Assembly: GCA_016764715.1 (NCBI GenBank)
Contig: JAESRJ010000176.1
Span: 6,585-15,229, forward strand
From: Kordiimonadaceae bacterium
Lineage (GTDB): Bacteria; Pseudomonadota; Alphaproteobacteria; Sphingomonadales; Kordiimonadaceae
DNA length: 8,645 nt
Reading direction: 5' to 3'
The position numbers and the translations under genes are program-made. The notes under the pieces are model-generated. The model ran no database searches. It saw only the letters and a list, made by a program, of their open reading frames with translations, and was not told where the DNA came from. Positions 1 to 6,200 of the stretch are shown one piece after another (position 1 is the stretch's first letter; the number at the start of each line of letters is the position of its first letter).

Positions 1-981
1 TTGAGCACGGACGGCATCATAGATTGCAGCAACGCCGGCGACGTAATCTTCAGGGCTGTAACGCCTTACAATTGACCTCAGTTCTTTGCGCTGCTCAATT
101 GTAAGAGCAGAATTCAAGACTTTTGACAGCGCGGCGGCTAAAGCTTCAGGCGTATCGTCGCACACGTGGCACAGGCCTTTCGACGTTGATGATATAGCAC
201 TCATGTCGCTGACATCCGTCGTGACGAAGGGCACACCCAATGCGAGCCCCTCTTTCACGACATTTGGCCAACCTTCACTGCCTGAGGTGAGAAGCACCAC
301 GCCGGATGATGCCAATTCGGTTATGAATTCCTCGCGGTCAAGCTCAGTTGCAAGAAAGAGGTCAGTATTGGGCAATAACGCAACGGCACTCTGAGCTAAC
401 CAAAATCGTTTGTTTGGCGATTTGGGGTTAACTGCCGAAAAAAATACTTTCCGATTTTTTTCGCAAGAGTAAAGGTTATAACTGAGAAAACTTGAATGGA
501 GAGGAGATGGCAAGCATGTAATGTTTTCCCGCGCGAATCCGCAGCGAATGACCCTCTCCGTCATTTTTTCCGAAACCGTTATGACATGGTCCGCTAAATT
601 TAACGCTAGCTTTGTAAACGTCACGGCAATTGTGTTGTGCAAGCGGCTTGCCAATTGCGATTTACTCCCAACAAAAATATCAGAACCACGTAGGCTCACC
701 AAAAGCGTCCGGCGGTAGAATAGATTTAGAATAGACGTCAGAAAAAACAAAAGAGATCCATATTGTACGTGCACAATATCTGTTTCTGAAAGACTACAAG
801 CAATACAATGGACGCTTCTGGGCAGTGAGGCCAGGCGATTCAACTTACCAGAGTAAGTTATTTTGTAGGACCGTTTCTTATCGCTCTGAATCAACGCGTC
901 GAAAGCGGTCCACATAAAAACACCAGCCTGAGGAATATCAGGGTCAAAGTTGTGTAGCCATGCAACGCGAATCTCTCTCAT
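1..981 (-). CDS. Glycosyltransferase family 4 (GT-B fold), 3' end outside window
   Basis: Translating the minus strand from the ATG at 981 gives 327 codons without a stop up to the window edge, so only the last residues are probably missing. The start is supported by a GAGGAG ribosome-binding site (plus 985-990) three bases upstream. Visible features are DIVHVQYG (68-75) and SLRGSD (96-101) in the N-terminal Rossmann half, an ITVSEKM linker strand (134-140), the SPNKRF turn (188-193), and the retaining GT4 signature E236-x7-E244 within SEGWPNVVKEGLALG, which binds the donor nucleotide-sugar phosphates. The family transfers a sugar from an NDP donor to a lipid-linked or oligosaccharide acceptor at the cytoplasmic face of the inner membrane. 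Donor and acceptor cannot be read from the sequence. It lies 89 nt downstream of the methyltransferase gene on the same strand and is probably cotranscribed. Family assignment is firm; exact role in repeat-unit assembly is inferred. Confidence 0.9.
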   Translation of the reverse strand, partial: MREIRVAWLHNFDPDIPQAGVFMWTAFDALIQSDKKRSYKITYSGKLNRLASLPRSVHCIACSLSETDIVHVQYGSLLFFLTSILNLFYRRTLLVSLRGSDIFVGSKSQLASRLHNTIAVTFTKLALNLADHVITVSEKMTERVIRCGFARENITCLPSPLHSSFLSYNLYSCEKNRKVFFSAVNPKSPNKRFWLAQSAVALLPNTDLFLATELDREEFITELASSGVVLLTSGSEGWPNVVKEGLALGVPFVTTDVSDMSAISSTSKGLCHVCDDTPEALAAALSKVLNSALTIEQRKELRSIVRRYSPEDYVAGVAAIYDAVRAQ

Positions 982-1070
982 TATCTCCTCGCCTTTCTGA
1001 AAACGGTAAATTAAAAATAGCAATACCGTCATTTCGTTTTAGCTTATCGTTCCTCAGCATTCGGAAATAT

Positions 1071-1880
1071 CTAACTTTTGATCTTACGCGAAGGCTCTGA
1101 TAACACGAAAGTCATTTGCCATGCCATTTTCTGTAGCCCGGGGACACGAAGAATCACGGAGTCAATGACGTTACCAATCGCAAGCAATGGCCGGAAGAGC
1201 CATGTCTTCCTGAGCAGTACTGCGCCGATGGCTGCTAGGTGCCAATACTTCACGTTGATCCCATCAAAGTAGTTCCCCGCGATTCGTAGTTCACGGCCTG
1301 TCAGGATGTGATCTTTTTCCCAATCCGTTCTTAGGTGAGGCGTCTTTTGGCGATATAGATTAATTAGTGGGTTATAACCAAGCGCCTCGATAGCAAGAAC
1401 TTTGCCTCCAGGCTTCAAAACGCGCGCGATTTCCGGGAACGCCTTGTTAACGTCCATATGATGGAGAACACCCGAACAGACGATGACGTCGAACAAGTCG
1501 TCTGCGAAAGTCATATTTTCGGCATCCATGACCTGTGCATTCACACGGCTGGCCAATCCCAATTCTTCTGACTTCCTTGTTGTTTCTGCTACTGATTCTG
1601 GCGAAATGTCAATCGAATAAGTCGAAGCGCCCAGTGTTGCCATCTTAATCGTCATGCTACCCAATCCGCAACCAAAATCGAGCGCTTTGGCGCCCTGCTT
1701 ACAATGGATCTGGAGCCAATTGTCAACATAGTTTTGACTTTTTTTCGTGACAGAATACCACTTCTTGTTCGGATACTTCTCTATCCACTCCTCATGTGTC
1801 ATCTCACGACGGTCACGCTCACGGCTGTCGTGAAATTCCATTTCTGCAGACTTTCTCAATTCAGTTTGGTCGTGGGACAT
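1071..1880 (-). CDS. Class I SAM-dependent methyltransferase
   Basis: This 269-residue protein has the class I methyltransferase motifs in order: motif I ALDFGCGLGSM (66-76), the acidic post-I strand YSIDIS (88-93) whose D91 should bind the SAM ribose, MDAEN (118-122) contacting adenine, motif II FDVIVCSGVLHHM (130-142), and LKPGGKVLAIE (155-165). The C-terminal third has a hydrophobic stretch (about 215-247) typical of ubiE/Coq5-like enzymes acting on sugars or lipid-linked substrates, but not a clear membrane anchor. An AGAGGT ribosome-binding site (plus 1887-1892) six bases before the ATG supports the start. It sits between two glycosyltransferase genes, so methylation of a sugar in the repeat unit or of the chain end is the likely job. 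That role is inferred from context; the acceptor atom is unknown. An 800-base decayed stretch separates it from the upstream glycosyltransferase, so it may depend on readthrough or a local promoter. Confidence 0.88.
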   Translation of the reverse strand: MSHDQTELRKSAEMEFHDSRERDRREMTHEEWIEKYPNKKWYSVTKKSQNYVDNWLQIHCKQGAKALDFGCGLGSMTIKMATLGASTYSIDISPESVAETTRKSEELGLASRVNAQVMDAENMTFADDLFDVIVCSGVLHHMDVNKAFPEIARVLKPGGKVLAIEALGYNPLINLYRQKTPHLRTDWEKDHILTGRELRIAGNYFDGINVKYWHLAAIGAVLLRKTWLFRPLLAIGNVIDSVILRVPGLQKMAWQMTFVLSEPSRKIKS

Positions 1881-1917
1881 TTTGATACCTCTATTATGTT
1901 ATGTAGGTTACGCTTGC

Positions 1918-1934
1918 TTTATCGAAGCGATAAA
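1918..1934. repeat. Perfect 7-bp inverted repeat upstream of the methyltransferase
   Basis: The sequence tttatcg-aag-cgataaa is a perfect 7-bp stem with a 3-base loop, 37 bases before the methyltransferase start codon. It lies in what would be that gene's leader. No T-run follows it on either strand, so it does not look like a standard terminator. It could be a leader hairpin or operator-like site, or chance in an AT-rich stretch. The repeat is certain; a function is not shown. Confidence 0.35.
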
Positions 1935-2121
1935 ATACGCACCATGTTTACTAGGGGAAATACGAAACTAGTTGTTTCAGTGTATGCCAAAGGAATACCC
2001 TTTTGTGAAGCCTCATTCTATCGAAAACAACAATTCATTATCACCTCTCCCTTCGCACAAAACGGACGAAAAAGCTTATTTCCTTGGCTCCTGAATCGCC
2101 ACATCTTGTGTGCGAGAAGGA

Positions 2122-2342
2122 TTACCGCTGCGCCTTGCTCAACTGGTCAAAGCGTTTCCACAAGCTGTTCCAGTTCCCGAAACGCTCCGGCACGGCCAGC
2201 CGGAGATGTTATGCACTGAGAAGTAATGCTGTGCTTACAGGAAAAGCCGGTCCTTGCCGCCCTTCTCTCCGCGTATTGGCAGAGAGGCACGGAATACCTC
2301 AAACGCCACATCCCAGTCTGCTTCGCTCATCTTTGTGGACAT
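2122..2342 (-). pseudogene. IS5-family (IS427-like) transposase N-terminal relic
   Basis: From the ATG at 2342 the minus strand reads MSTKMSEADWDVAFEVFRA, SLPIRGEKGGKDRLFL, then a TAA where the family has a Glu codon, then AQHYFSVHNIS in the same frame. After W a one-base shift restores VPERFGNWNSLWKRFDQLSKAQ, followed by another stop at 2122. This run, including the PERFGNWNSVWKRF-like block, is recognisable to me as the N-terminal helix-turn-helix region of IS5-group transposases. The DDE catalytic part is absent, and I could not identify terminal inverted repeats. Lesions seen: a premature stop, a frameshift and loss of at least two thirds of the gene. It lies in the gap between a glycosyltransferase and a methyltransferase gene and marks an old insertion or rearrangement. 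Family name is from recalled resemblance. Confidence 0.7.
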
Positions 2343-2681
2343 TGCCGAACTAGATTGGGTTCCTTCAGCACGAATAATTCCAAGGTTGACGGGCGGCAGG
2401 GGCACACCAGAATGAACTTACCCGACGTCCATAAAACCACCCAGGGCGATCTTGACCTTTTCTCTTCAATACGACATTTTGCGCGTCGACCCAGAATCCA
2501 TTTGACGGACTCCTTACAAAGGTTTCTCCGCAGCTCGGATGTATTCCTCATCTTCCAGCCTCAGCCACGGCGATAAGACAAAAAATCTCTCCCACAAAAC
2601 GTATTATTTTAATCCGAACTACTGACATAAACGCCAAAATTTTACTCAGGGCTCTCCAAAAATCTATACCTGTAAGGTATA
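2343..2681. other. Unassigned decayed intergenic stretch
   Basis: These 339 bases lie between the IS5-type relic and the stop codon of the glycosyltransferase gene. Both strands carry short open frames, for example minus 2551-2343 and plus up to 2576, but none has a credible ribosome-binding site or a domain I recognise. The minus-strand frame continuous with the transposase relic is broken by stops. It may include the outer end of the insertion sequence and remains of a former cluster gene. I see no terminator or RNA gene in it. Confidence 0.4.
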
Positions 2682-4010
2682 TTATCCTTCAAAATTTGGT
2701 TTAACCGGACATAAAGGTGAAACGGCTACAAGCTCTATATGTTCTGCAAAGGCCGTAAGCACATTAGCGGCATTAAAACACCGAACAAATAAATCATGTG
2801 ACGCCTTGCTTTTTTTCCGGTATTGATCCGGTCTTCTTGCTATCTCAATAAAGATATCAAGTAACGCAGCTACATTGCCTGTCGGGTACAGAATACGGAT
2901 GTCTGTGCCTTCAGTCAGTCGGGCAATCTCACCTGTAAGATTTGTCAGAATTCGCATCGAGCCATTACAATAGTCGGTCACCTTATTGGGGATTGAATTC
3001 TGGAAATCAAATCGATCTAGATAGCACAAGAGACCTACATGGCTATGTTCCAGCAAATTGGTTAATGCCAATTCGTCCACCCAGCCCGCATATACAACGT
3101 GTTCAAGCCGCGTTGCCATTTCTTTAATTCGTGGAACAAGACTGCCTGTGCCACACAAGACAATCTCAATCGATTTTCGTAAATTATCCGGTATCTGCTC
3201 CAGAACATCAAGCAATGTAGCACCGTCAGTTTCTTCAACAAGGCTGCCACTCCAAACGAAGCGTGTCTTGGGGGCCAAAAGGTCAACGCCACGCTCTAGC
3301 CACCGCGTTCTTTCCGCGTCAATTTGGCCCTGGTTAAGCCAACAGGGAAACTTTGATTGAAAAAAGACCCTATCGCGCACCTGAAAATCTAACGGTCGGT
3401 CAAATCGGTCCGCACACCAATTAACCATGCCACGGCTCAATCCAGTAACGGCCTGCGCCTTTTGAAAAATTTCCGTTGCCATCCTCTCATAATACGGAAA
3501 CCGTATTGTTCTCTGTAGTCCAAAGCGCCGTAGCGGTTTTGCGAGCCGTGCATAAATTATATCCGGCCACAGATCACGAATGTCAATAATGCATGGAATT
3601 CCATTTTCCTCGCAAAACTCTATTGCCGCCGCACAAAGTTCAATCGTCGGATAGGCGGCTAGAACAACGTCTGGTCGTGGCATAAGGGGAGCCATCTTAC
3701 GAAATTTCCGGGCCAACCCTGCGTGGTCACGAAGGCGCCGAATGCTGATGTGTTTGCGATACCCAAGTGACGATAAGAATATCAGATCCGGCGCAGCTTC
3801 TCCATCTTCGCGATACCCATGCACGATTGAGTCAGAAACCGTATCGCGAAACTTCTTGTGTTGGTGCGAGAACTGAGACGTCCACCATGTTACATCATGC
3901 CCACGTTCGGTTAGTAGACCCGCCATAATGCCCGCCCGCAACATTCGATCTGACTTTTCGGCAAGAAGAAATGGCACCGGCTCTCCTGTTTTCAATACCC
4001 AAATGCGCAT
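2682..4010 (-). CDS. Glycosyltransferase family 4, WbuB-like
   Basis: This 442-residue protein starts MRIWVLKTGEPVPF and continues with GHDVTWWTSQFSHQHKKFR (38-56), the N-terminal pattern of WbuB-type GT4 enzymes found in O-antigen loci. The DIRDLWPD motif (143-150) is characteristic of that group. The C-terminal Rossmann half contains FVWSGSL (251-257), VLCGTGS (284-290) and VYAGWV (306-311). The donor-binding region is NSIPNKVTDY (338-347), where N338 and D346 stand at the places of the Glu pair of the E-x7-E motif; related enzymes tolerate this variation. It probably transfers an N-acetylated amino sugar to a lipid-linked acceptor on the cytoplasmic side; the donor is not predictable. The ATG at 4010 follows a modest AGGGTG site. 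It lies 63 bases downstream of the polymerase stop, in the same operon direction. The gene is AT-richer than the nucleotide-sugar genes to its right. Confidence 0.87.
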   Translation of the reverse strand: MRIWVLKTGEPVPFLLAEKSDRMLRAGIMAGLLTERGHDVTWWTSQFSHQHKKFRDTVSDSIVHGYREDGEAAPDLIFLSSLGYRKHISIRRLRDHAGLARKFRKMAPLMPRPDVVLAAYPTIELCAAAIEFCEENGIPCIIDIRDLWPDIIYARLAKPLRRFGLQRTIRFPYYERMATEIFQKAQAVTGLSRGMVNWCADRFDRPLDFQVRDRVFFQSKFPCWLNQGQIDAERTRWLERGVDLLAPKTRFVWSGSLVEETDGATLLDVLEQIPDNLRKSIEIVLCGTGSLVPRIKEMATRLEHVVYAGWVDELALTNLLEHSHVGLLCYLDRFDFQNSIPNKVTDYCNGSMRILTNLTGEIARLTEGTDIRILYPTGNVAALLDIFIEIARRPDQYRKKSKASHDLFVRCFNAANVLTAFAEHIELVAVSPLCPVKPNFEG

Positions 4011-4073
4011 TTTGTCACCCTAGTTCCATTTTAAAAAGGTTGCCAGTCGCCACGCGACCTTGAGGGAAACCTA

Positions 4074-5288
4074 CTAACGTAATCTTCGTGATGCGTGATG
4101 GAGTAAAGTATTACAGGCATGAACAACAAAAACTGCAGCAAATACATGGACCATCCCTTTTATAAAACTTAAACTAGTCGTTCTGAAAGATAGCAGCAAT
4201 AAATAAACACCAAACACATAGTAGATTCGGCTAATCAGATCTCGACTCCCACAAATAGATGCGAACACACGGGCGAACAGGCCCCAGACAATAAACCACA
4301 CCGCTCCAAACATGAAAAAGTGTACGAATATGAAATTTGGCCCCCAATTTGACTGGGCTTCTGCATAGGGAGAGTAGCCAAGCCCCATCCCGGGTTGCCA
4401 GTCCTTGATGATGCTCTGTGCAAACTCCTCCGGTATAGTGATAGGTCTTTCGGGCCAAATGAACCGGGGGATAATATTGTAGATGTCGTTTATGTATTTT
4501 GAACCAAGTAAATATTCTGGACGGCTGTCCATCGTATGGAGAATGCTGACAAACGGCCCAGCGCCATCGAGGCTTAGGACATCAAAGTTGTAAAACCCCA
4601 AGATTAATGCCGTTTGAAAATCGAAACCTGATCGATAAAATCGCAGAACTGAAGTAAAGAGAAGAATAATAATAGCTAACAAGCTTAAGAGCGCGATCCT
4701 GCTAATCCCAATTTTCGTATTGTATATTCGTAGAGCGTAGAGCATCGCAAAAAATAAAAACGCCAGCGCATTTTTGTCGCCAGTCCGTAACACAATCATG
4801 ACCATTGCCGCGATTAAGATCACACTTATTGGCGTAAAGGTCTTCCCTAGTGAGATATAAATAGAAATAGAAATAGCAGAAAATAAATAGAAAAGTGTCT
4901 GGAGATAAGCGGCTGATGAATTTTCAGAGCGAAACTTATATGCTTCCGAATAATTTATATCAAAGATTGAAAAACTGACAGAAAGGTAACTTAAAAGCGC
5001 AATAGCTGCGAATGCATAGAGCCGTGCCAGTTGTTTCGAAGGTACGCCCTGATAGGGCGAATGTATGAAATTATTTGTCTTCCAATTCCTAAACAAAAGA
5101 TGCGCCGCACCGAATCCAACGATCGCTTGAGCAAAATTGAACAGCATGGCACTGATTGCAACTGCATTGCCTGGGGAAAACCCATGGATTGTCTTTCCAG
5201 AAAATCCAAGAGCACCTATGCCAATTACAAAAACTAGATAATAAATGATGTTGAAAATTACAAATAATACAACGGTCGTTAATTTCAT
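4074..5288 (-). CDS. wzy: O-antigen/polysaccharide polymerase Wzy
   Basis: This integral membrane protein polymerises lipid-linked repeat units at the periplasmic face of the inner membrane. About ten hydrophobic segments can be seen. In numbering from the upstream GTG at 5342 they lie roughly at 21-45, 58-83, 106-125, 145-165, 169-186, 190-205, 213-232, 335-358, 371-389 and 392-412. A large hydrophilic loop (about 236-334) carries IIPRFIWPERP (290-300) and GLGYSPYAEAQSNWG (320-334), which resemble conserved loop motifs of Wzy-type polymerases. Residues 187-191 are TGDKN. The frame extends to the GTG at 5342, which adds an 18-residue basic leader without a Shine-Dalgarno. I prefer the ATG at 5288, which has an AAAAGG site nine bases upstream and begins close to the first membrane segment. 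Length (404-422) fits the family. The gene is strikingly AT-rich (32% GC in line 4861-4920). Wzy sequences diverge greatly, so the call rests on topology, the loop motifs and context. Confidence 0.85.
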   Translation of the reverse strand: MKLTTVVLFVIFNIIYYLVFVIGIGALGFSGKTIHGFSPGNAVAISAMLFNFAQAIVGFGAAHLLFRNWKTNNFIHSPYQGVPSKQLARLYAFAAIALLSYLSVSFSIFDINYSEAYKFRSENSSAAYLQTLFYLFSAISISIYISLGKTFTPISVILIAAMVMIVLRTGDKNALAFLFFAMLYALRIYNTKIGISRIALLSLLAIIILLFTSVLRFYRSGFDFQTALILGFYNFDVLSLDGAGPFVSILHTMDSRPEYLLGSKYINDIYNIIPRFIWPERPITIPEEFAQSIIKDWQPGMGLGYSPYAEAQSNWGPNFIFVHFFMFGAVWFIVWGLFARVFASICGSRDLISRIYYVFGVYLLLLSFRTTSLSFIKGMVHVFAAVFVVHACNTLLHHASRRLR

Positions 5289-5342
5289 GCATCCGCGCCT
5301 TTTTTTCTTGGTTGCGCTGGAAGTACGCCTGAAAAATTTCAC

Positions 5343-5844
5343 TTCGTAATCAACCCAGTTTTTCGCCTTCCAGTCAAGCTATAGAGTCCCAGGCCGCTAG
5401 CAACATGTGACAGTTAGTTTGATAGCGATTAATAAGTCCTGCATCGAAATTCGAAGGTACCGGCATGTCTCATGCTTGTTACGAGCCACGCCAACAGTCA
5501 AAGGTACTGTTGCACAAACCAAAGGTGCCGGTCCGACGATCCCTGCGTTAGGAACAATAAGTTGCATTGATCCACCCGGCCCTCCAGCTCGGCATGTCTC
5601 GCTAAAAAATATTTTGGTAATCAACACGGATCCCAAAAGTTAATGGCAGGCATGTGCCCAGTCTCGCATTCCGACTGATGTGATTGTTTGTGCGTAGCTG
5701 ATCAGCTTGTGCCATGACACTGTCAGAGAAAAATCGATTGAGGCGGCTGGGGCTGTTGCTTAGTGTTTGAGCACGAACAACCGTTCTCCTTGTCGGTAAT
5801 TAAAGCCCACGCCAGAGATCAGCCGCCTGGCAGTGAAGCTCTAG
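5343..5844. other. Unassigned intergenic stretch upstream of wzy
   Basis: About 500 bases without a gene I can defend. Two overlapping open frames on opposite strands (minus 5636-5397, plus 5407-5643) have no ribosome-binding site and no family I recognise. The minus one reads RAGGPGGSMQLIVPNAGIVG in its middle, an odd composition for a random frame. An 11-base direct repeat, cggcatgtctc, occurs at 5461-5471 and 5590-5600. The stretch lies between the IS6-type relic and the polymerase gene, so it is probably insertion-sequence and former cluster debris. I see no convincing promoter for wzy in it. Confidence 0.4.
5503..5520 (+). repeat. Possible solitary IS6-type terminal inverted repeat
   Basis: The sequence ggtactgttgcaca matches the IS26 terminal repeat ggcactgttgcaaa, as I recall it, at 12 of 14 positions, and is oriented to read toward the IS6-type transposase relic at 5845. 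The distance to that relic (about 340 bases) is longer than in a normal IS6 element, and no matching second end is seen. It may be a real solo end or coincidence. Confidence 0.25.
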
Positions 5845-5985
5845 TTAAGGTTTCCACTGTCGCTTCGTAATGTTGAAAACCTCCTTCATGAACTGGGGAT
5901 CGACGTCAGCCAAAACAGCCGAGACAATTTCAAGAAACTGCGCGCCGCCATTCTCGCGGAGTGGAGCGAACTTTTGTCTGCATAA
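5845..5985 (+). pseudogene. IS6-family transposase fragment
   Basis: The plus strand reads LRFPLSLRNVENLLHELGID (5845-5904) and then VSQNS, which I recognise as the N-terminal core of IS6-family transposases (the YLR-PLS-RDLEE block ahead of the DDE domain), in the form common in alphaproteobacterial elements. A TAG (5842-5844) lies just before it. The match is lost after about residue 25, and the frame ends at TAA 5983-5985, so only a sliver of the usual ~230-240 residues survives. It is antisense to the cluster and begins some 55 bases from the point where wzx homology ends, which suggests that an IS6-type insertion or a deletion next to one removed the flippase gene. A minus-strand open frame at 6096-5845 runs through both relics and is not a gene in its own right. 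Confidence 0.6.
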
Positions 5986-6002
5986 ATAAGCAGTCGGTTT
6001 GC

Positions 6003-6018
6003 AGTTTGCACGCAAACT
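6003..6018. repeat. 7-bp inverted repeat near the wzx breakpoint
   Basis: The sequence agtttgc-ac-gcaaact has perfect 7-bp arms. It lies between the end of wzx homology (6040) and the IS6-type relic (frame ends 5985), close to the presumed rearrangement junction. It does not match an IS6 end. With a loop of only two bases it is better viewed as a DNA palindrome than as an RNA hairpin. Confidence 0.3.
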
Positions 6019-6039
6019 ATCGTTTGTCTGGCAGCAGCC

Positions 6040-6191
6040 GCTGAAATCTTCAGGCGAATACAGCCCCGTAAGTATGCGTAACGCCAGTATGTTCAATGCC
6101 TACTTACCCGCGGTTCCGCCAACCAGAACGCTCGCCGAGCGCACAAAAGCATTACGTCGAAGCGCCTCCCGACCTTGTCCTTGATACTCAT
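6040..6191 (-). pseudogene. wzx: Wzx-type flippase, N-terminal relic
   Basis: Polysaccharide flippases of the Wzx/MATE-like superfamily move the lipid-linked repeat unit across the inner membrane and usually have 400-480 residues. Here only the start remains. The ATG at 6191 gives MSIKDKV, then the frame must shift to read REALRRNAFVRSASVLVGGT (6171-6112), A-G-K, a TAG stop (6102-6100), and ALNILALRILTGLYSPEDFS (6099-6040). The ARSAS-VLVGGTA...LTRLYSPEDFG pattern is the typical first membrane helix and loop of such flippases. Homology ends at 6040 and the sequence runs into an antisense IS6-type relic. Lesions seen: an early frameshift, an in-frame stop and loss of about 90% of the gene. It starts 7 nt after the aminotransferase stop, so it was once part of the same operon. 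Confidence 0.78.
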
Positions 6192-6194
6192 TTT

Positions 6195-6200
6195 TCCTTC
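6195..6200 (-). promoter_or_regulatory. Retained ribosome-binding site of the wzx relic
   Basis: GAAGGA on the minus strand overlaps the TGA of the aminotransferase gene and lies three bases before the relic's ATG at 6191. The intact site and short spacing show that the relic's start is where the original gene began. Confidence 0.6.

Noticed and set aside
1003..1029. Inverted repeat acggta/taccgt between the methyltransferase and the left glycosyltransferase
   Set aside because: Six base pairs around a 15-base AT-rich loop, with no clean T-run. This is expected by chance.
1965..2005. Promoter candidate TTGGCA upstream of the methyltransferase
   Set aside because: No acceptable -10 hexamer lies 16-18 bases downstream, so it cannot be supported from sequence alone.
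1704..2219. Plus-strand open frame of 171 codons
   Set aside because: It overlaps the start of the well-supported methyltransferase gene antisense and runs into relic sequence. No motif or ribosome-binding site was seen.
4036..4061. Possible terminator between wzy and the glycosyltransferase (AAGGT...ACCTT with a T-run on the minus strand)
   Set aside because: The outer stem is only 5 bp with a 16-base loop and competes with another 5-bp stem (4046-4058). It is too weak to call, and the genes are likely one operon.
5845..6096. Minus-strand open frame of 83 codons starting MNILALRILTGLYSPEDFS
   Set aside because: Its first part is the tail of the wzx relic and the rest is antisense to the IS6-type fragment. 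The ATG is internal to wzx homology and has no ribosome-binding site.
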